Shown here: piece after piece, positions 53,762 to 61,721 of the stretch
Numbering within the stretch: position 1 is the stretch's first letter
Layout of the letters: every line of letters starts with the position of its first letter
Source: Billgrantia bachuensis
GTDB lineage: Bacteria > Pseudomonadota > Gammaproteobacteria > Pseudomonadales > Halomonadaceae
Assembly (NCBI RefSeq): GCF_011742165.1
Contig: NZ_JAAQTO010000004.1
Span: 161,519-225,518 of the forward strand
Reading direction: 5' to 3'
Length of the DNA: 64,000 nt
Program-made: the position numbers and the translations under genes
The notes under the pieces: generated by a model
Databases searched by the model: none
What the model was told of the DNA's origin: nothing
Seen by the model: the letters and a program-made list of their open reading frames with translations, nothing else

Positions 53762-54682
53762 ATGGCGACACGCCATTTCCTGACCCTGCTGGACCTGAGC
53801 CCCGAAGAATCGCACTACCTCATCCAGCGCGCCATTACGATCAAGAACCGCCTGCGCGCCCAGGGCCCGACCTATGCCCCGTTCACCAACCGCACGCTGG
53901 CGATGATCTTCGAGAAATCCTCCACGCGCACCCGGGTCTCTTTCGAGACCGCCATGGCCCACTTCGGCGGCCATGCGCTGTTCCTCTCGCCGCGCGACAC
54001 CCAGCTCGGCCGCGGTGAGCCGATCGAGGATACCGCAAGGGTGCTGGCTGAGATGGTCGACATCGTGATGATTCGCACCTTCTGCCATGCCGGCTTGGAG
54101 ACATACGCCGCCGCCAGCTCGGTGCCGGTGATCAATGCGCTCTCAGACGACTATCACCCCTGCCAGCTGCTGGCCGACGTGATGACCTGGACCGAGCTAC
54201 GCGGTAGCGTGCGCGGGCGCACGGCGGTATGGATTGGCGATGGCAACAATATGTGCCATTCATGGATCAATGCCGCGCGTCAGTTCGACTTCAAGCTGCG
54301 CGTCTGCTGCCCCGAGGGTTACGAACCGCGCCAGGATATCCTCGAGGCCGCCGGCGACCGAGTCACCCTGCTGCACGATCCCGCCGAGGCCACGATCGGA
54401 GCCGATCTGGTCACTACCGATGTCTGGGCCTCGATGGGCCAGGAGGAAGAGCAGGCCAAGCGTGAGGCGGATTTCGCCGGCTTCCAGGTCAATGAGGCCA
54501 TGCTGGATAGCGCCAGGCCCGACGTACTGTTCCTGCACTGCCTGCCTGCCCATCGCGGCGAGGAGATCAGCGAGACCCTGCTGGACGACCCGCGGGCGGT
54601 GGTTTGGCAGGAAGCCGGCAACCGCCTGCATGCCCAGAAGGCACTGATCGAATTTCTGCTGCTGGGACGGGTCGACCACTGA
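53762..54682 (+). CDS. argF: Ornithine carbamoyltransferase
   Basis: The 306-residue enzyme makes citrulline from ornithine and carbamoyl phosphate. The carbamoyl-phosphate site is [11 protein letters not shown] and the ornithine-binding site includes [15 protein letters not shown] 53762 gives the usual start [16 protein letters not shown] and follows GGAGAG; the frame extends 57 codons upstream without support. Length fits the family. Confidence 0.96.
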   Translation: MATRHFLTLLDLSPEESHYLIQRAITIKNRLRAQGPTYAPFTNRTLAMIFEKSSTRTRVSFETAMAHFGGHALFLSPRDTQLGRGEPIEDTARVLAEMVDIVMIRTFCHAGLETYAAASSVPVINALSDDYHPCQLLADVMTWTELRGSVRGRTAVWIGDGNNMCHSWINAARQFDFKLRVCCPEGYEPRQDILEAAGDRVTLLHDPAEATIGADLVTTDVWASMGQEEEQAKREADFAGFQVNEAMLDSARPDVLFLHCLPAHRGEEISETLLDDPRAVVWQEAGNRLHAQKALIEFLLLGRVDH

Positions 54683-54755
54683 CTTGCATCGTCGGGAGAA
54701 TTCCCGGCGATGCCAATCGGCCTCCTATCCACAGACCGCACAGCTCGGTCGTGAA

Positions 54756-55445
54756 CTAGCCGTTGCTCGCCGCTTCCTGATGCAGGAGAAGCTCGACGCG
54801 GCGGTTGGCGGCGCGCCCTTCGGAGGTTTCGTTGCTACTCAATGGACGCGTCTCGGCGTAGCCCACCGCACGCAAGCGCTCGGCCGACAGGCCTAGCTCC
54901 GACAGGTAGCGCAACACGGCGATGGCACGTCCGGACGAAAGCTCCCAGTTGGACGGGAAACGGGCGGTAGCGATGGGAATGCTGTCGGTGTGCCCCTCCA
55001 CCGAGATATCGCCCTCGAATGACGCAAGCACTTCGCGCAAGCGGCTCAATACTTCACGGCCCTGCCCGGTGAGTATGGCCTGGCCGCTGTCGAACAATAG
55101 GTTATCGTCGATGCGCAGGGTAATGCCCTGCTGTCCCTCGGTCACGCTCACACCTTCGATGTCGAGCCCGGGGAAGCGCGGCTGCAATCCGTCATGGCGA
55201 GGCTCGAGCCCTGTGCCTGCCACCATGCGCGCCGCAGCTTGTGCTTGCGGAGTGACCAGGGCGCTCGTTTCACCGCCATGCCGGCTTCCCTTGATGGCGG
55301 CCCCGTTGCCGGCCAGCGAGAGCAGCAGGACGAACAGCGTGATGAGCAGTGTCAGCACGTCCAGATAACTTACCAGCCAGCCTTCCCCCTCCCCACCGTC
55401 AATAATGGGGGGATGCAACACGTCTCGCGTGCTGCGATCAAGCAT
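54756..55445 (-). CDS. motB: Flagellar stator protein MotB
   Basis: The product is 229 residues from ATG 55445. One membrane helix (about 23-42, LVSYLDVLTLLITLFVLLLSLAG) carries the ion-conducting Asp. A plug/linker follows, then an OmpA-type peptidoglycan-binding domain (EGHTDSIPIATARFPSNWELSSGRA, NETSEGRAANRRVELLL). ATG 55445 follows GGAGAAG and overlaps the motA stop by 8 bp. ATG 55460 is an alternative. A halophile may use sodium, but the ion cannot be settled from these residues. Confidence 0.92.
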   Translation of the reverse strand: MLDRSTRDVLHPPIIDGGEGEGWLVSYLDVLTLLITLFVLLLSLAGNGAAIKGSRHGGETSALVTPQAQAAARMVAGTGLEPRHDGLQPRFPGLDIEGVSVTEGQQGITLRIDDNLLFDSGQAILTGQGREVLSRLREVLASFEGDISVEGHTDSIPIATARFPSNWELSSGRAIAVLRYLSELGLSAERLRAVGYAETRPLSSNETSEGRAANRRVELLLHQEAASNG

Positions 55446-56256
55446 TTTGCGCTTCTCCATCGGAGGCGTCGCGCTTGGTCACTTCCGGATCGCGAATCTC
55501 GTCGTGATAGTTGGCGACGAAGGAGTTGAGGGTTTCTTCGATGAAGGACGGCAGACGGCGCTTGGTAATCAACGAGATACCCTCGAGCACCATGTTCATT
55601 GCGATGAGCCGCTCTTCGGTACGTCGTTCGAGCTTCACGGCAATGGGCTTGAACACCAGGTTGGCCAGCAGAATGCCGTAGAAAGTGGTCAATAGCGCCA
55701 CCGCCATGCGTGGGCCGATGACATGCAGGTCGCCCGACTCCATGACTTCGAGCATGTTGACCAGTCCGACCAGGGTACCGATCATGCCGAAGGCCGGGGC
55801 ATAGGTGGCCATGGTGCGGAAGATCTGTGCCTCGGCGTGCTCGCGTGCCTTGAGCCTGGCGATGCGCCAGCGCAGCAGGTCGAAAATTTCCTCCGCCTTG
55901 GTATTGGCGATGACCAGTTGGATGCCGGTACGCAGGAATGGATTGCGGGCCTTTTCCAGCGCCGCCTCGACGGCGCGTACGTCGCCCTTGAACCATAGCC
56001 GCGAGATATCCACTAACTCCTTGATATCGTCACGCATATAAGTGTTTTCCCGACGAAACACCAAGCCCACCAGACGCACCACACGCAAGACCTCCTTGAG
56101 CGGGTAACTGATGAAGGTGGCCGCCATGGTTCCAGCCAGCACGATGGCAAGGCCCGGCAGGTTGATGAAGCTCTGCGGCGACTCGGCGGTGAAGAACAAC
56201 ACGCTGACCAGCAGAACGATGCTGGCAAACATGCCGATTATGGTAGATGGATTCAT
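55438..56256 (-). CDS. motA: Flagellar stator protein MotA
   Basis: The 272-residue protein has four membrane helices (about 5-23, 31-50, 150-172, 183-203), with a large cytoplasmic loop between helices 2 and 3 (RLWFKGDVRAVEAALEKARNPFLRTGIQLVIANTKAEE), as in MotA/PomA. It forms the stator with MotB. A sigma-28 promoter lies 41 nt upstream of the start, as for E. coli motAB. Confidence 0.92.
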   Translation of the reverse strand: MNPSTIIGMFASIVLLVSVLFFTAESPQSFINLPGLAIVLAGTMAATFISYPLKEVLRVVRLVGLVFRRENTYMRDDIKELVDISRLWFKGDVRAVEAALEKARNPFLRTGIQLVIANTKAEEIFDLLRWRIARLKAREHAEAQIFRTMATYAPAFGMIGTLVGLVNMLEVMESGDLHVIGPRMAVALLTTFYGILLANLVFKPIAVKLERRTEERLIAMNMVLEGISLITKRRLPSFIEETLNSFVANYHDEIRDPEVTKRDASDGEAQNA

Positions 56257-56296
56257 GCAAGCTCCTGAAAATAAAGCGCATCGAGTCTAAAGAAAA

Positions 56297-56323
56297 ATAT
56301 CGGCTGTGACGGGTGACACTTTA
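56297..56323 (-). promoter_or_regulatory. Sigma-28 (FliA) promoter of motAB
   Basis: On the minus strand TAAAGTGT (56323-56316), an 11-nt spacer and GCCGATAT (56304-56297) match the flagellar sigma consensus at 14 of 16 positions, 41 nt before the motA start. Confidence 0.88.
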
Positions 56324-56381
56324 GCCATGGCTGGAAAAAGCCTGGATCAGGATGACCCAGATCAACCTTTCCGTATTGCGC

Positions 56382-56408
56382 TAAAGTTTCCTCGGTTACG
56401 GCCGATAC
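56382..56408 (+). promoter_or_regulatory. Sigma-28 (FliA) promoter of the second EAL-HDOD gene
   Basis: TAAAGTTT at 56382-56389, an 11-nt spacer and GCCGATAC at 56401-56408 match the flagellar sigma consensus at 15 of 16 positions. It points to the gene at 56529 and diverges from the motAB promoter 60 bp away. Confidence 0.88.
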
Positions 56409-56528
56409 GTTAGCCATGAGATCCTCGTCGGCAGCGGGCAATTGAGAGAAACGGTTCGATCACGATCATGTCAGCCTGAAACTTGAGAATATTCCGAGTG
56501 CACCGCACTCAGCACGGAGCCAAGCAGC

Positions 56529-57731
56529 ATGCCTGAGCAAAGGGACCACGATCCTTTCACCGTCGCTCTTCATCCGATTCACGATGCCAGCCATCACCAT
56601 GTGGCGGATCGCCTGGTCTACACCCGGCATACCGACACCGAAACCGAGGAGGTCATGGCCGCCACGGCCAGGGCACTGGCCAGCGCCGTCTACGAACTCG
56701 GAGATGGCGGCCTACTGGGTGACAGGACCCTGTTCGTCGACCTGCCACTGGAGTGGCTCGACCGCCCCGAGCTGCTGCCTACGCCGGCACCGCGCCTGGC
56801 GCTGGGAGTTGCCGAAGTGCACACGGTCGATGCCGAGCTGCTCGTACGCCTGGACGACATTCGCGAGCGCGGCTACCGGGTCATCGTATCGACCCGCCTG
56901 CTGAAGCAGGACCCGGAGGCGATGCTCGGTCGCTGCGACATCATCGTGCTCACCTCGCCTCAGGATCTCGACGACGAGACACTGGAACGGCTCCCCGCAA
57001 GCAACGTCAAGCTGCTGGTCGAGAATCTCGACAGTCGGGAGGAACTGGAGCGCTACCAGGCGATGGGTTGCGACTATTACCACGGGCAGTATCTCGCCAA
57101 GCCCAGTTTCATCGCATCGGCTCCGCGGGGGCGCCATGGAAACCGTGCCGCCCAGATCCGCCTGATTCGCGCGCTGTACGAAGACAACAACGATCTCAAC
57201 CGGCTCCATGAGCTGGTGGTACAGGTACCCCACCTGCATGTAGCCATTCTGCGCCGGGCCAACTCGAGCTATTTCCATCGCGGCGGCAAGGAAGTCGATC
57301 TGCATCGTGCCGTACAGCTGCTGGGGCTCATCGAGCTTCGCCGGCTGATCCTGACGCTGACTCTGTCCAGCTTGCAACCCTCGTCGCGCATCGTGCTGCG
57401 CATGGCGCTGATCCGTGCCTTCATGTGCCGCAACCTGGCGGCTCCCTTTCCTTCTCTCGACCCCGAAGATGCCTTCACCACCGGCCTGTTCTCGATGATG
57501 GACGCCCTGCTGGAGGAGGACCGCCAATCCCTTCTCGAACACCTGCCATTGGGGCAGCCGATCATTGACGCCCTCAAGCACCAGGCAGGGCCCCTGGGCG
57601 CCGTACTGACCCTGTGTGAGAACCATGAGCGTCAGGTCGAGGAAGCCATCGACGACGTGCCGGCCGACCGCCTCCACAACTGCTACATGAATGCCCTGGC
57701 AAGCACCAAGACACTGATGGACAACCTTTAA
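56529..57731 (+). CDS. Degenerate EAL-HDOD protein, late flagellar gene
   Basis: The 400-residue product has an EAL-like N-terminus in which the signature residues are gone. The EAL position reads ADRLVYTRH, INLS is replaced by VDLPLEW, the DDFG region by VIVSTRLL, and the end QGYFxxKP by HGQYLAKP. An HDOD domain follows at about 210-390 (LIRALYEDNNDLNRLHELVVQVPHLHVAILRRANSSYF). It is therefore unlikely to be a phosphodiesterase and may bind c-di-GMP or protein partners. It has its own sigma-28 promoter, is divergent from motAB, and its stop interlocks with that of fliA. Confidence 0.87.
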   Translation: MPEQRDHDPFTVALHPIHDASHHHVADRLVYTRHTDTETEEVMAATARALASAVYELGDGGLLGDRTLFVDLPLEWLDRPELLPTPAPRLALGVAEVHTVDAELLVRLDDIRERGYRVIVSTRLLKQDPEAMLGRCDIIVLTSPQDLDDETLERLPASNVKLLVENLDSREELERYQAMGCDYYHGQYLAKPSFIASAPRGRHGNRAAQIRLIRALYEDNNDLNRLHELVVQVPHLHVAILRRANSSYFHRGGKEVDLHRAVQLLGLIELRRLILTLTLSSLQPSSRIVLRMALIRAFMCRNLAAPFPSLDPEDAFTTGLFSMMDALLEEDRQSLLEHLPLGQPIIDALKHQAGPLGAVLTLCENHERQVEEAIDDVPADRLHNCYMNALASTKTLMDNL

Positions 57732-58432
57732 TCCTGGGCGGTGAGCCGCACCCGGAGCCGGCTCACCGCTTGACTGTGCAACTGACAGACCCGCGACTCG
57801 GTCACACCGAGCACGACGCCGATCTCCTTGAGGTTGAGCTCTTCCTGATAGTACAGCGCCATCAACAGTTTTTCGCGCTCGGGAAGCGCCTCGATGCCCT
57901 CGGCCAGTTGCCGACGCTTCTCTTCGTCGATGAGCTGGCGATAGGCAGTATCGATCGAGGCGTCCTCGATCCCGGGTTCGACCCCCTCGGCCATCAGCGC
58001 CTCGAAGGGCAACAGATGGCCGCTGTTGGTGTCGTTGAGCAGCTGCCGATACTCCTCCAGCCCCATGTCGAGTTCGGCGGCGATCTCGGTCTCCTCGGCC
58101 GCCCTGCCCAGCGTCTGCTCCAGGCGCCGCACTGCCTCGTCGACCGCCCGCGCGTTGCGCCTGACGCTGCGCGGCAGCCAATCCCGACTGCGCAACTCGT
58201 CGAGCATGGCACCGCGGATACGCTGGCTGGCAAAAGTGGCGAAACTGGCTCCCTGGGTCGAGTCGAAGCGCCCCATGGCTTCGAGCAGCCCCACCGTGCC
58301 GGCCTGGATCAGGTCATCGAGTTCGATGCTCGCCGGTAGCCGAACCTGCATGGACAACGCCTGACGCCTCACCAGCGGCAGGTACTCATCCAGCAGTTCT
58401 GCCTGTTCAATCTTGCCTCGTGCTGTGTACAT
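57728..58432 (-). CDS. fliA: Flagellar sigma factor sigma-28
   Basis: The 234-residue sigma factor has regions 2 (VRRQALSMQVRLPASIELDDLIQAGTVGLLEAMGRFD), 3 (RNARAVDEAVRRLEQTLGR) and 4 (LPEREKLLMALYYQEELNLKEIGVVLGVTESRVCQLHSQA). It directs transcription of late flagellar genes and should recognise the four sigma-28 sites described in this window. It closes the flhB-flhA-flhF-FlhG-like-flhE operon. Confidence 0.96.
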   Translation of the reverse strand: MYTARGKIEQAELLDEYLPLVRRQALSMQVRLPASIELDDLIQAGTVGLLEAMGRFDSTQGASFATFASQRIRGAMLDELRSRDWLPRSVRRNARAVDEAVRRLEQTLGRAAEETEIAAELDMGLEEYRQLLNDTNSGHLLPFEALMAEGVEPGIEDASIDTAYRQLIDEEKRRQLAEGIEALPEREKLLMALYYQEELNLKEIGVVLGVTESRVCQLHSQAVSRLRVRLTAQD

Positions 58433-58488
58433 GCGCTTGCTCTCACGGCTGACAATTCCCGCGAGCTTCGATCGAACGGCTCGACGGG

Positions 58489-58911
58489 TCAGGGACGTTG
58501 CAGGTGCTCATGATTGACGATCACCTGCAGCCCTTGCAGGGTCGCGGCACGTTGCCGGCGATCCTGCAGTGAAAACTGGAAATACAGTGGCGTATCGGCC
58601 GGCAGGCCCTCCATGACGTCGGTCTGGCCGCGCGGCCCCGGCAATCGTACGCAGTCTCCCGGATGGCATAGCCAGGCATTCACCTCGCTGCCGGCCGGCG
58701 GTTGATACTGCCAACCGACCCGCCCCATCACTTGACCACGCGCCAGCTCGGGCGAGGGCGGCAGCAAGGCTGCGGATGACAGCGGCCTATCGGCCATGAC
58801 CACCGTCAGCGAGGGGGCGCTGGCGACCCAACTGCCAGCAGCGTGAGCGGTACCCACCCACCAGCCACAGAGGACGATACCCGCAAGCCAAGCACTCGCT
58901 CGACGTATCAT
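58489..58911 (-). CDS. flhE: Flagellar periplasmic protein FlhE
   Basis: The 140-residue protein has a cleavable signal (about 1-24, VLCGWWVGTAHA). The body matches FlhE of enteric bacteria: MADRPLSSAALLP, WQYQPPAGSEVNAWLCHPGDCVRLPG with a probable disulfide pair, and the end LQVIVNHEHL. FlhE is a periplasmic protein that limits proton leak through the flagellar export apparatus. It normally follows flhA; here flhF and an FlhG-like gene lie between. Its start overlaps the preceding stop as ATGA. Confidence 0.85.
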   Translation of the reverse strand: MIRRASAWLAGIVLCGWWVGTAHAAGSWVASAPSLTVVMADRPLSSAALLPPSPELARGQVMGRVGWQYQPPAGSEVNAWLCHPGDCVRLPGPRGQTDVMEGLPADTPLYFQFSLQDRRQRAATLQGLQVIVNHEHLQRP

Positions 58912-59498
58912 CTCGCCAATACCAGCAGCTCGATACCGAAATAAGCGTCCGCCACATACTGCAGATTGGCCAATAGACCTTGCTTTCCCACTCCCGGCGG
59001 ATGCACGGCAAGCAACCGTCTCGGGCCACCCTGCTCGGCGATCTGCTTGAGCATGCGATAGCCGCGGCGAAATGCTTCCAGATCGTCATCCACCCACAGC
59101 GCCCAGTGCGATTGCTGTGTGACCAGCAGCGGCAAGTGCGGGCTGCTGACCGGCAACGCCACGATACGCCAGGCCTGCGGGTCGCCTACCCAGCGCCGCC
59201 CCTCGCGAGCCCAGCTCTCCAGCAATTCGGTCACCTTGGCGGTGTGCCGTTCTGCGGTACCCGGCAGGCCCAATACCATCAGCGTCACTTGCTGAGCGTT
59301 ACCTGCCGTACGCGGTGGCGTCGCGGCAGTACTCATCTGCGCTGGCCTGGCCGGCGTCCGGGGGGCGGTCCGGGGCCTTTCCACCCTATCGCCTCCGGGA
59401 GCAGCCAGCTCGACAAGCATCTCGGCCACATGTGTCGGACAATCCGGCGACTCACCGTTCGCCCACTGGCGCAGTCCTGCGGCCTGGTCCCATCCCAT
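58908..59498 (-). CDS. FlhG-like protein: DQAxxLR motif kept, P-loop ATPase lost
   Basis: The 196-residue protein occupies the usual flhG position. It begins MGWDQAAGLRQWANG; DQAxxLR at residues 4-10 is the motif by which FlhG stimulates the FlhF GTPase. A Pro/Arg/Ala-rich linker covers about 35-70. The C-terminal part (about 71-196) keeps a faint MinD/FlhG pattern (VTLMVLGLPG, then SHWALWVDDDLEAFRRGYRMLKQI and LQYVADAYFGIELLVL), but no GKGGVGKT-type P-loop or MinD switch regions exist. FlhG is normally 270-300 residues. It starts right after the flhF stop (TAG-ATG) with good codon use, so it reads as functional, not decayed. Likely role: FlhF activator without ATP-driven localisation. Basis: motif plus position; function is inference. 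Confidence 0.72.
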   Translation of the reverse strand: MGWDQAAGLRQWANGESPDCPTHVAEMLVELAAPGGDRVERPRTAPRTPARPAQMSTAATPPRTAGNAQQVTLMVLGLPGTAERHTAKVTELLESWAREGRRWVGDPQAWRIVALPVSSPHLPLLVTQQSHWALWVDDDLEAFRRGYRMLKQIAEQGGPRRLLAVHPPGVGKQGLLANLQYVADAYFGIELLVLAR

Positions 59499-61718
59499 CT
59501 AGCCTGTCTCCCTTTCACCGAGACCCAGGTGGCGAATGGCATCGCGCACCAGGAAAAGTTGTACCAACGACTCGAGCAGCGCAACGTCGCGACGCCGCCG
59601 ACGCCCACTGGCGAGCCCCAGCAGCTCCGCTCGCAGATCCATCGCCGCCTCGTCCTCGGCAAGGTCCAGGTGGGCCGCCACTGTCGCCAGGCCACTGGCC
59701 ATCAACAGGCGCTGGTCGGCACGCAGCTCTCCCAGCTCAGCCGGGTCCAGGCGCTGCCAGGCGCGGCGTGCAAGCTGCGGCAGCACATCACCCTGCAGCA
59801 GCGTAAGCAGTAGCGGCTGGGGCTCGCGACCCAGCCGCGCCGGGGTAATCCAGTAGCGCTTGCTGAGAACCTTGCCACTCTCCTCGTCGCGAACCTCACC
59901 GAGCCAGGCTCGCGCGACCAGGCACTGCTGATCGCGCCGGCTGCCCTTGAGGGTTACGCTGATGGGTAGCGTGGAAAGATCGAGCCGGCCTGGCGCGCCG
60001 CGGAAGCGACAGCGCACTTCGCCAACGGCTTCGCCCACGTCAACGAGTGATGCCAGGGTACGGCGCTCACCGGCGTACTCGATACGCTGGCTGCCACGTA
60101 CCTGGCTGCACCAGCTCGATTGCTGGCGTTCCAGCCATTCTCCCGACTCGCCATCGGGCAAGCCGTTCAACAGATGCACATCGATGTCGTATAGCTCCCG
60201 TGCGGCCTCCAGGCGTGCCTGCTGGCCCGCCACCTGGCGATGCTGCAACAGCGGCAGCGCCAACCAGGTGCCCTCGGGGCTGAGCGCCACGTCAGGCATC
60301 GACCAGTTCTCGCCCGGGACACGGCGGCGGTCGCTCCAGATCATGCCCAGCGCCTGGCCGGCACGAGGGTAGTCTGCCAGCAGCTGTTCGAGACGCTGCT
60401 GCTGGATGGATGACGGCAGCCCCAGCAGATTCCACACCTCTTCGAGGTGCTCGAAGCCAGGCAGGCGCTGGCGCAACGCCTGCAGCACAGCGGCCAGGCG
60501 GCGCCCCTGCCCCATTAGATTGCCGGGACTGCGTGCGGCCGGCTCCGCCGCCTGCCGTGCAGCCGGGCTTGCCAACGGTGCACGATCGGCAAGGGCCCGC
60601 TCGATCAAGGCATCGGGTTCGGCGAGCGCCATGTCCTCCGGCACACGCTGACCATGCGAAACGAACAGCAAACGCAACCCGTGTCGCATGACGATGTCGA
60701 GTACCGGCGCCAGCCGCCCCGCCTCATCCTGCTTGGTGATGATGCAATCGTGCAGCTCACCGCCGGCCGCCTGGGCCGCCTGGCGATAGCGCACCACCAC
60801 CTCCTCAAGGGTCTCGGGTTGGCTGGCGGCATTGAGCAGCAGCACCAGGCGCACCGGTGAATCCCCGCCGTGCAGATGGCTGACCTGCTCGATTACGCGG
60901 TGATCGCGCTGGCTCATGCCGACCGTGTCGATGATGATCCAGGACTTGCCCTTCATGCGGCCCAGCAAATCCGATACCGGCTGATCGGCGTTGAGCGCAT
61001 ACATCGGCACGTCGAGCAGGCGCGAGTAGATGCGCAGCTGTTCATGGGCCCCGATACGGAAGCTGTCGGTCGTCACCAACGCCACCGGGCGAGTGCCGTG
61101 GCGCATGACGTAGCGTGCCGCCAGCTTGGCCGTGGTGGTGGTCTTGCCTACTCCGGTGGGCCCGATCAGCGCTACGATGCCGGTACGATCCATGAAGGCG
61201 GCCTCGTCGTCCAGGCCGCTCAACCGCCTGGCCAGCTGGCGCGCCAGCCACGCCAAGGCGCGCTCATCCATGGCTGTCGTCAGCGCCAACTCTTCGGGCA
61301 GGGCCGATACCACCTCTTCGGCCAACGCCTGGCCGAAGCCGGCCTCCAGCATCGTCAGCACGAGCTGCTCGCCCAGCGTCCCGGTCGATTGCGACTGGCT
61401 ACGCTCACGCGAGAGCAGTGCGCGCATATCGCGCATCTCCTCGAGCAGCCTTGCGCTCATGGCTTCGAAAGCCTGGGCAGGGTCGGGGCTTGCCGGCGTG
61501 GCGGGCACCGCCGCTGGCGGCGAACTCGGTTCACCTGGCCGCGGCGGAGAGCCGATATCGGCATTGCCATCGGTCGCCGCCGACTCGGCCATGGCCAGGA
61601 TCTCGACACCCTGCTCAGTGTGTCGGTTGGCCAGGATCAGGGCCTCGTCGCCCAGAGCCGCACGGACCTGGCGCATGGCTTCACGACTGTTGGCACCTAC
61701 GAAACGCATGACACTCAT
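59499..61718 (-). CDS. flhF: Flagellar GTPase FlhF with a long C-terminal extension
   Basis: The 739-residue protein begins MSVMRFVGANSREAMRQVRAALGDEALIL, the typical B domain. A Pro-rich linker follows, then the N and G domains of the SRP GTPase family (about 165-380): ALIGPTGVGKTTTTAKLA, TTDSFRIGAHEQLRIY, IIDTVGMSQRD, ITKQDEAG and HGQRVPEDM. FlhF is usually 400-500 residues; here about 355 extra residues follow the G domain (about 385-739), with no motif I recognise. FlhF sets the site and number of polar flagella and recruits FliF. Its neighbour lacks FlhG's ATPase, which may be linked to this extension. Confidence 0.93.
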   Translation of the reverse strand: MSVMRFVGANSREAMRQVRAALGDEALILANRHTEQGVEILAMAESAATDGNADIGSPPRPGEPSSPPAAVPATPASPDPAQAFEAMSARLLEEMRDMRALLSRERSQSQSTGTLGEQLVLTMLEAGFGQALAEEVVSALPEELALTTAMDERALAWLARQLARRLSGLDDEAAFMDRTGIVALIGPTGVGKTTTTAKLAARYVMRHGTRPVALVTTDSFRIGAHEQLRIYSRLLDVPMYALNADQPVSDLLGRMKGKSWIIIDTVGMSQRDHRVIEQVSHLHGGDSPVRLVLLLNAASQPETLEEVVVRYRQAAQAAGGELHDCIITKQDEAGRLAPVLDIVMRHGLRLLFVSHGQRVPEDMALAEPDALIERALADRAPLASPAARQAAEPAARSPGNLMGQGRRLAAVLQALRQRLPGFEHLEEVWNLLGLPSSIQQQRLEQLLADYPRAGQALGMIWSDRRRVPGENWSMPDVALSPEGTWLALPLLQHRQVAGQQARLEAARELYDIDVHLLNGLPDGESGEWLERQQSSWCSQVRGSQRIEYAGERRTLASLVDVGEAVGEVRCRFRGAPGRLDLSTLPISVTLKGSRRDQQCLVARAWLGEVRDEESGKVLSKRYWITPARLGREPQPLLLTLLQGDVLPQLARRAWQRLDPAELGELRADQRLLMASGLATVAAHLDLAEDEAAMDLRAELLGLASGRRRRRDVALLESLVQLFLVRDAIRHLGLGERETG

Positions 61719-61721
61719 CGG

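Noticed and set aside
58908..59498. Calling the FlhG-like gene a pseudogene
   Set aside because: The frame is intact, follows flhF directly, is coupled to flhE and keeps a specific functional motif, so loss of the P-loop looks like divergence rather than decay.
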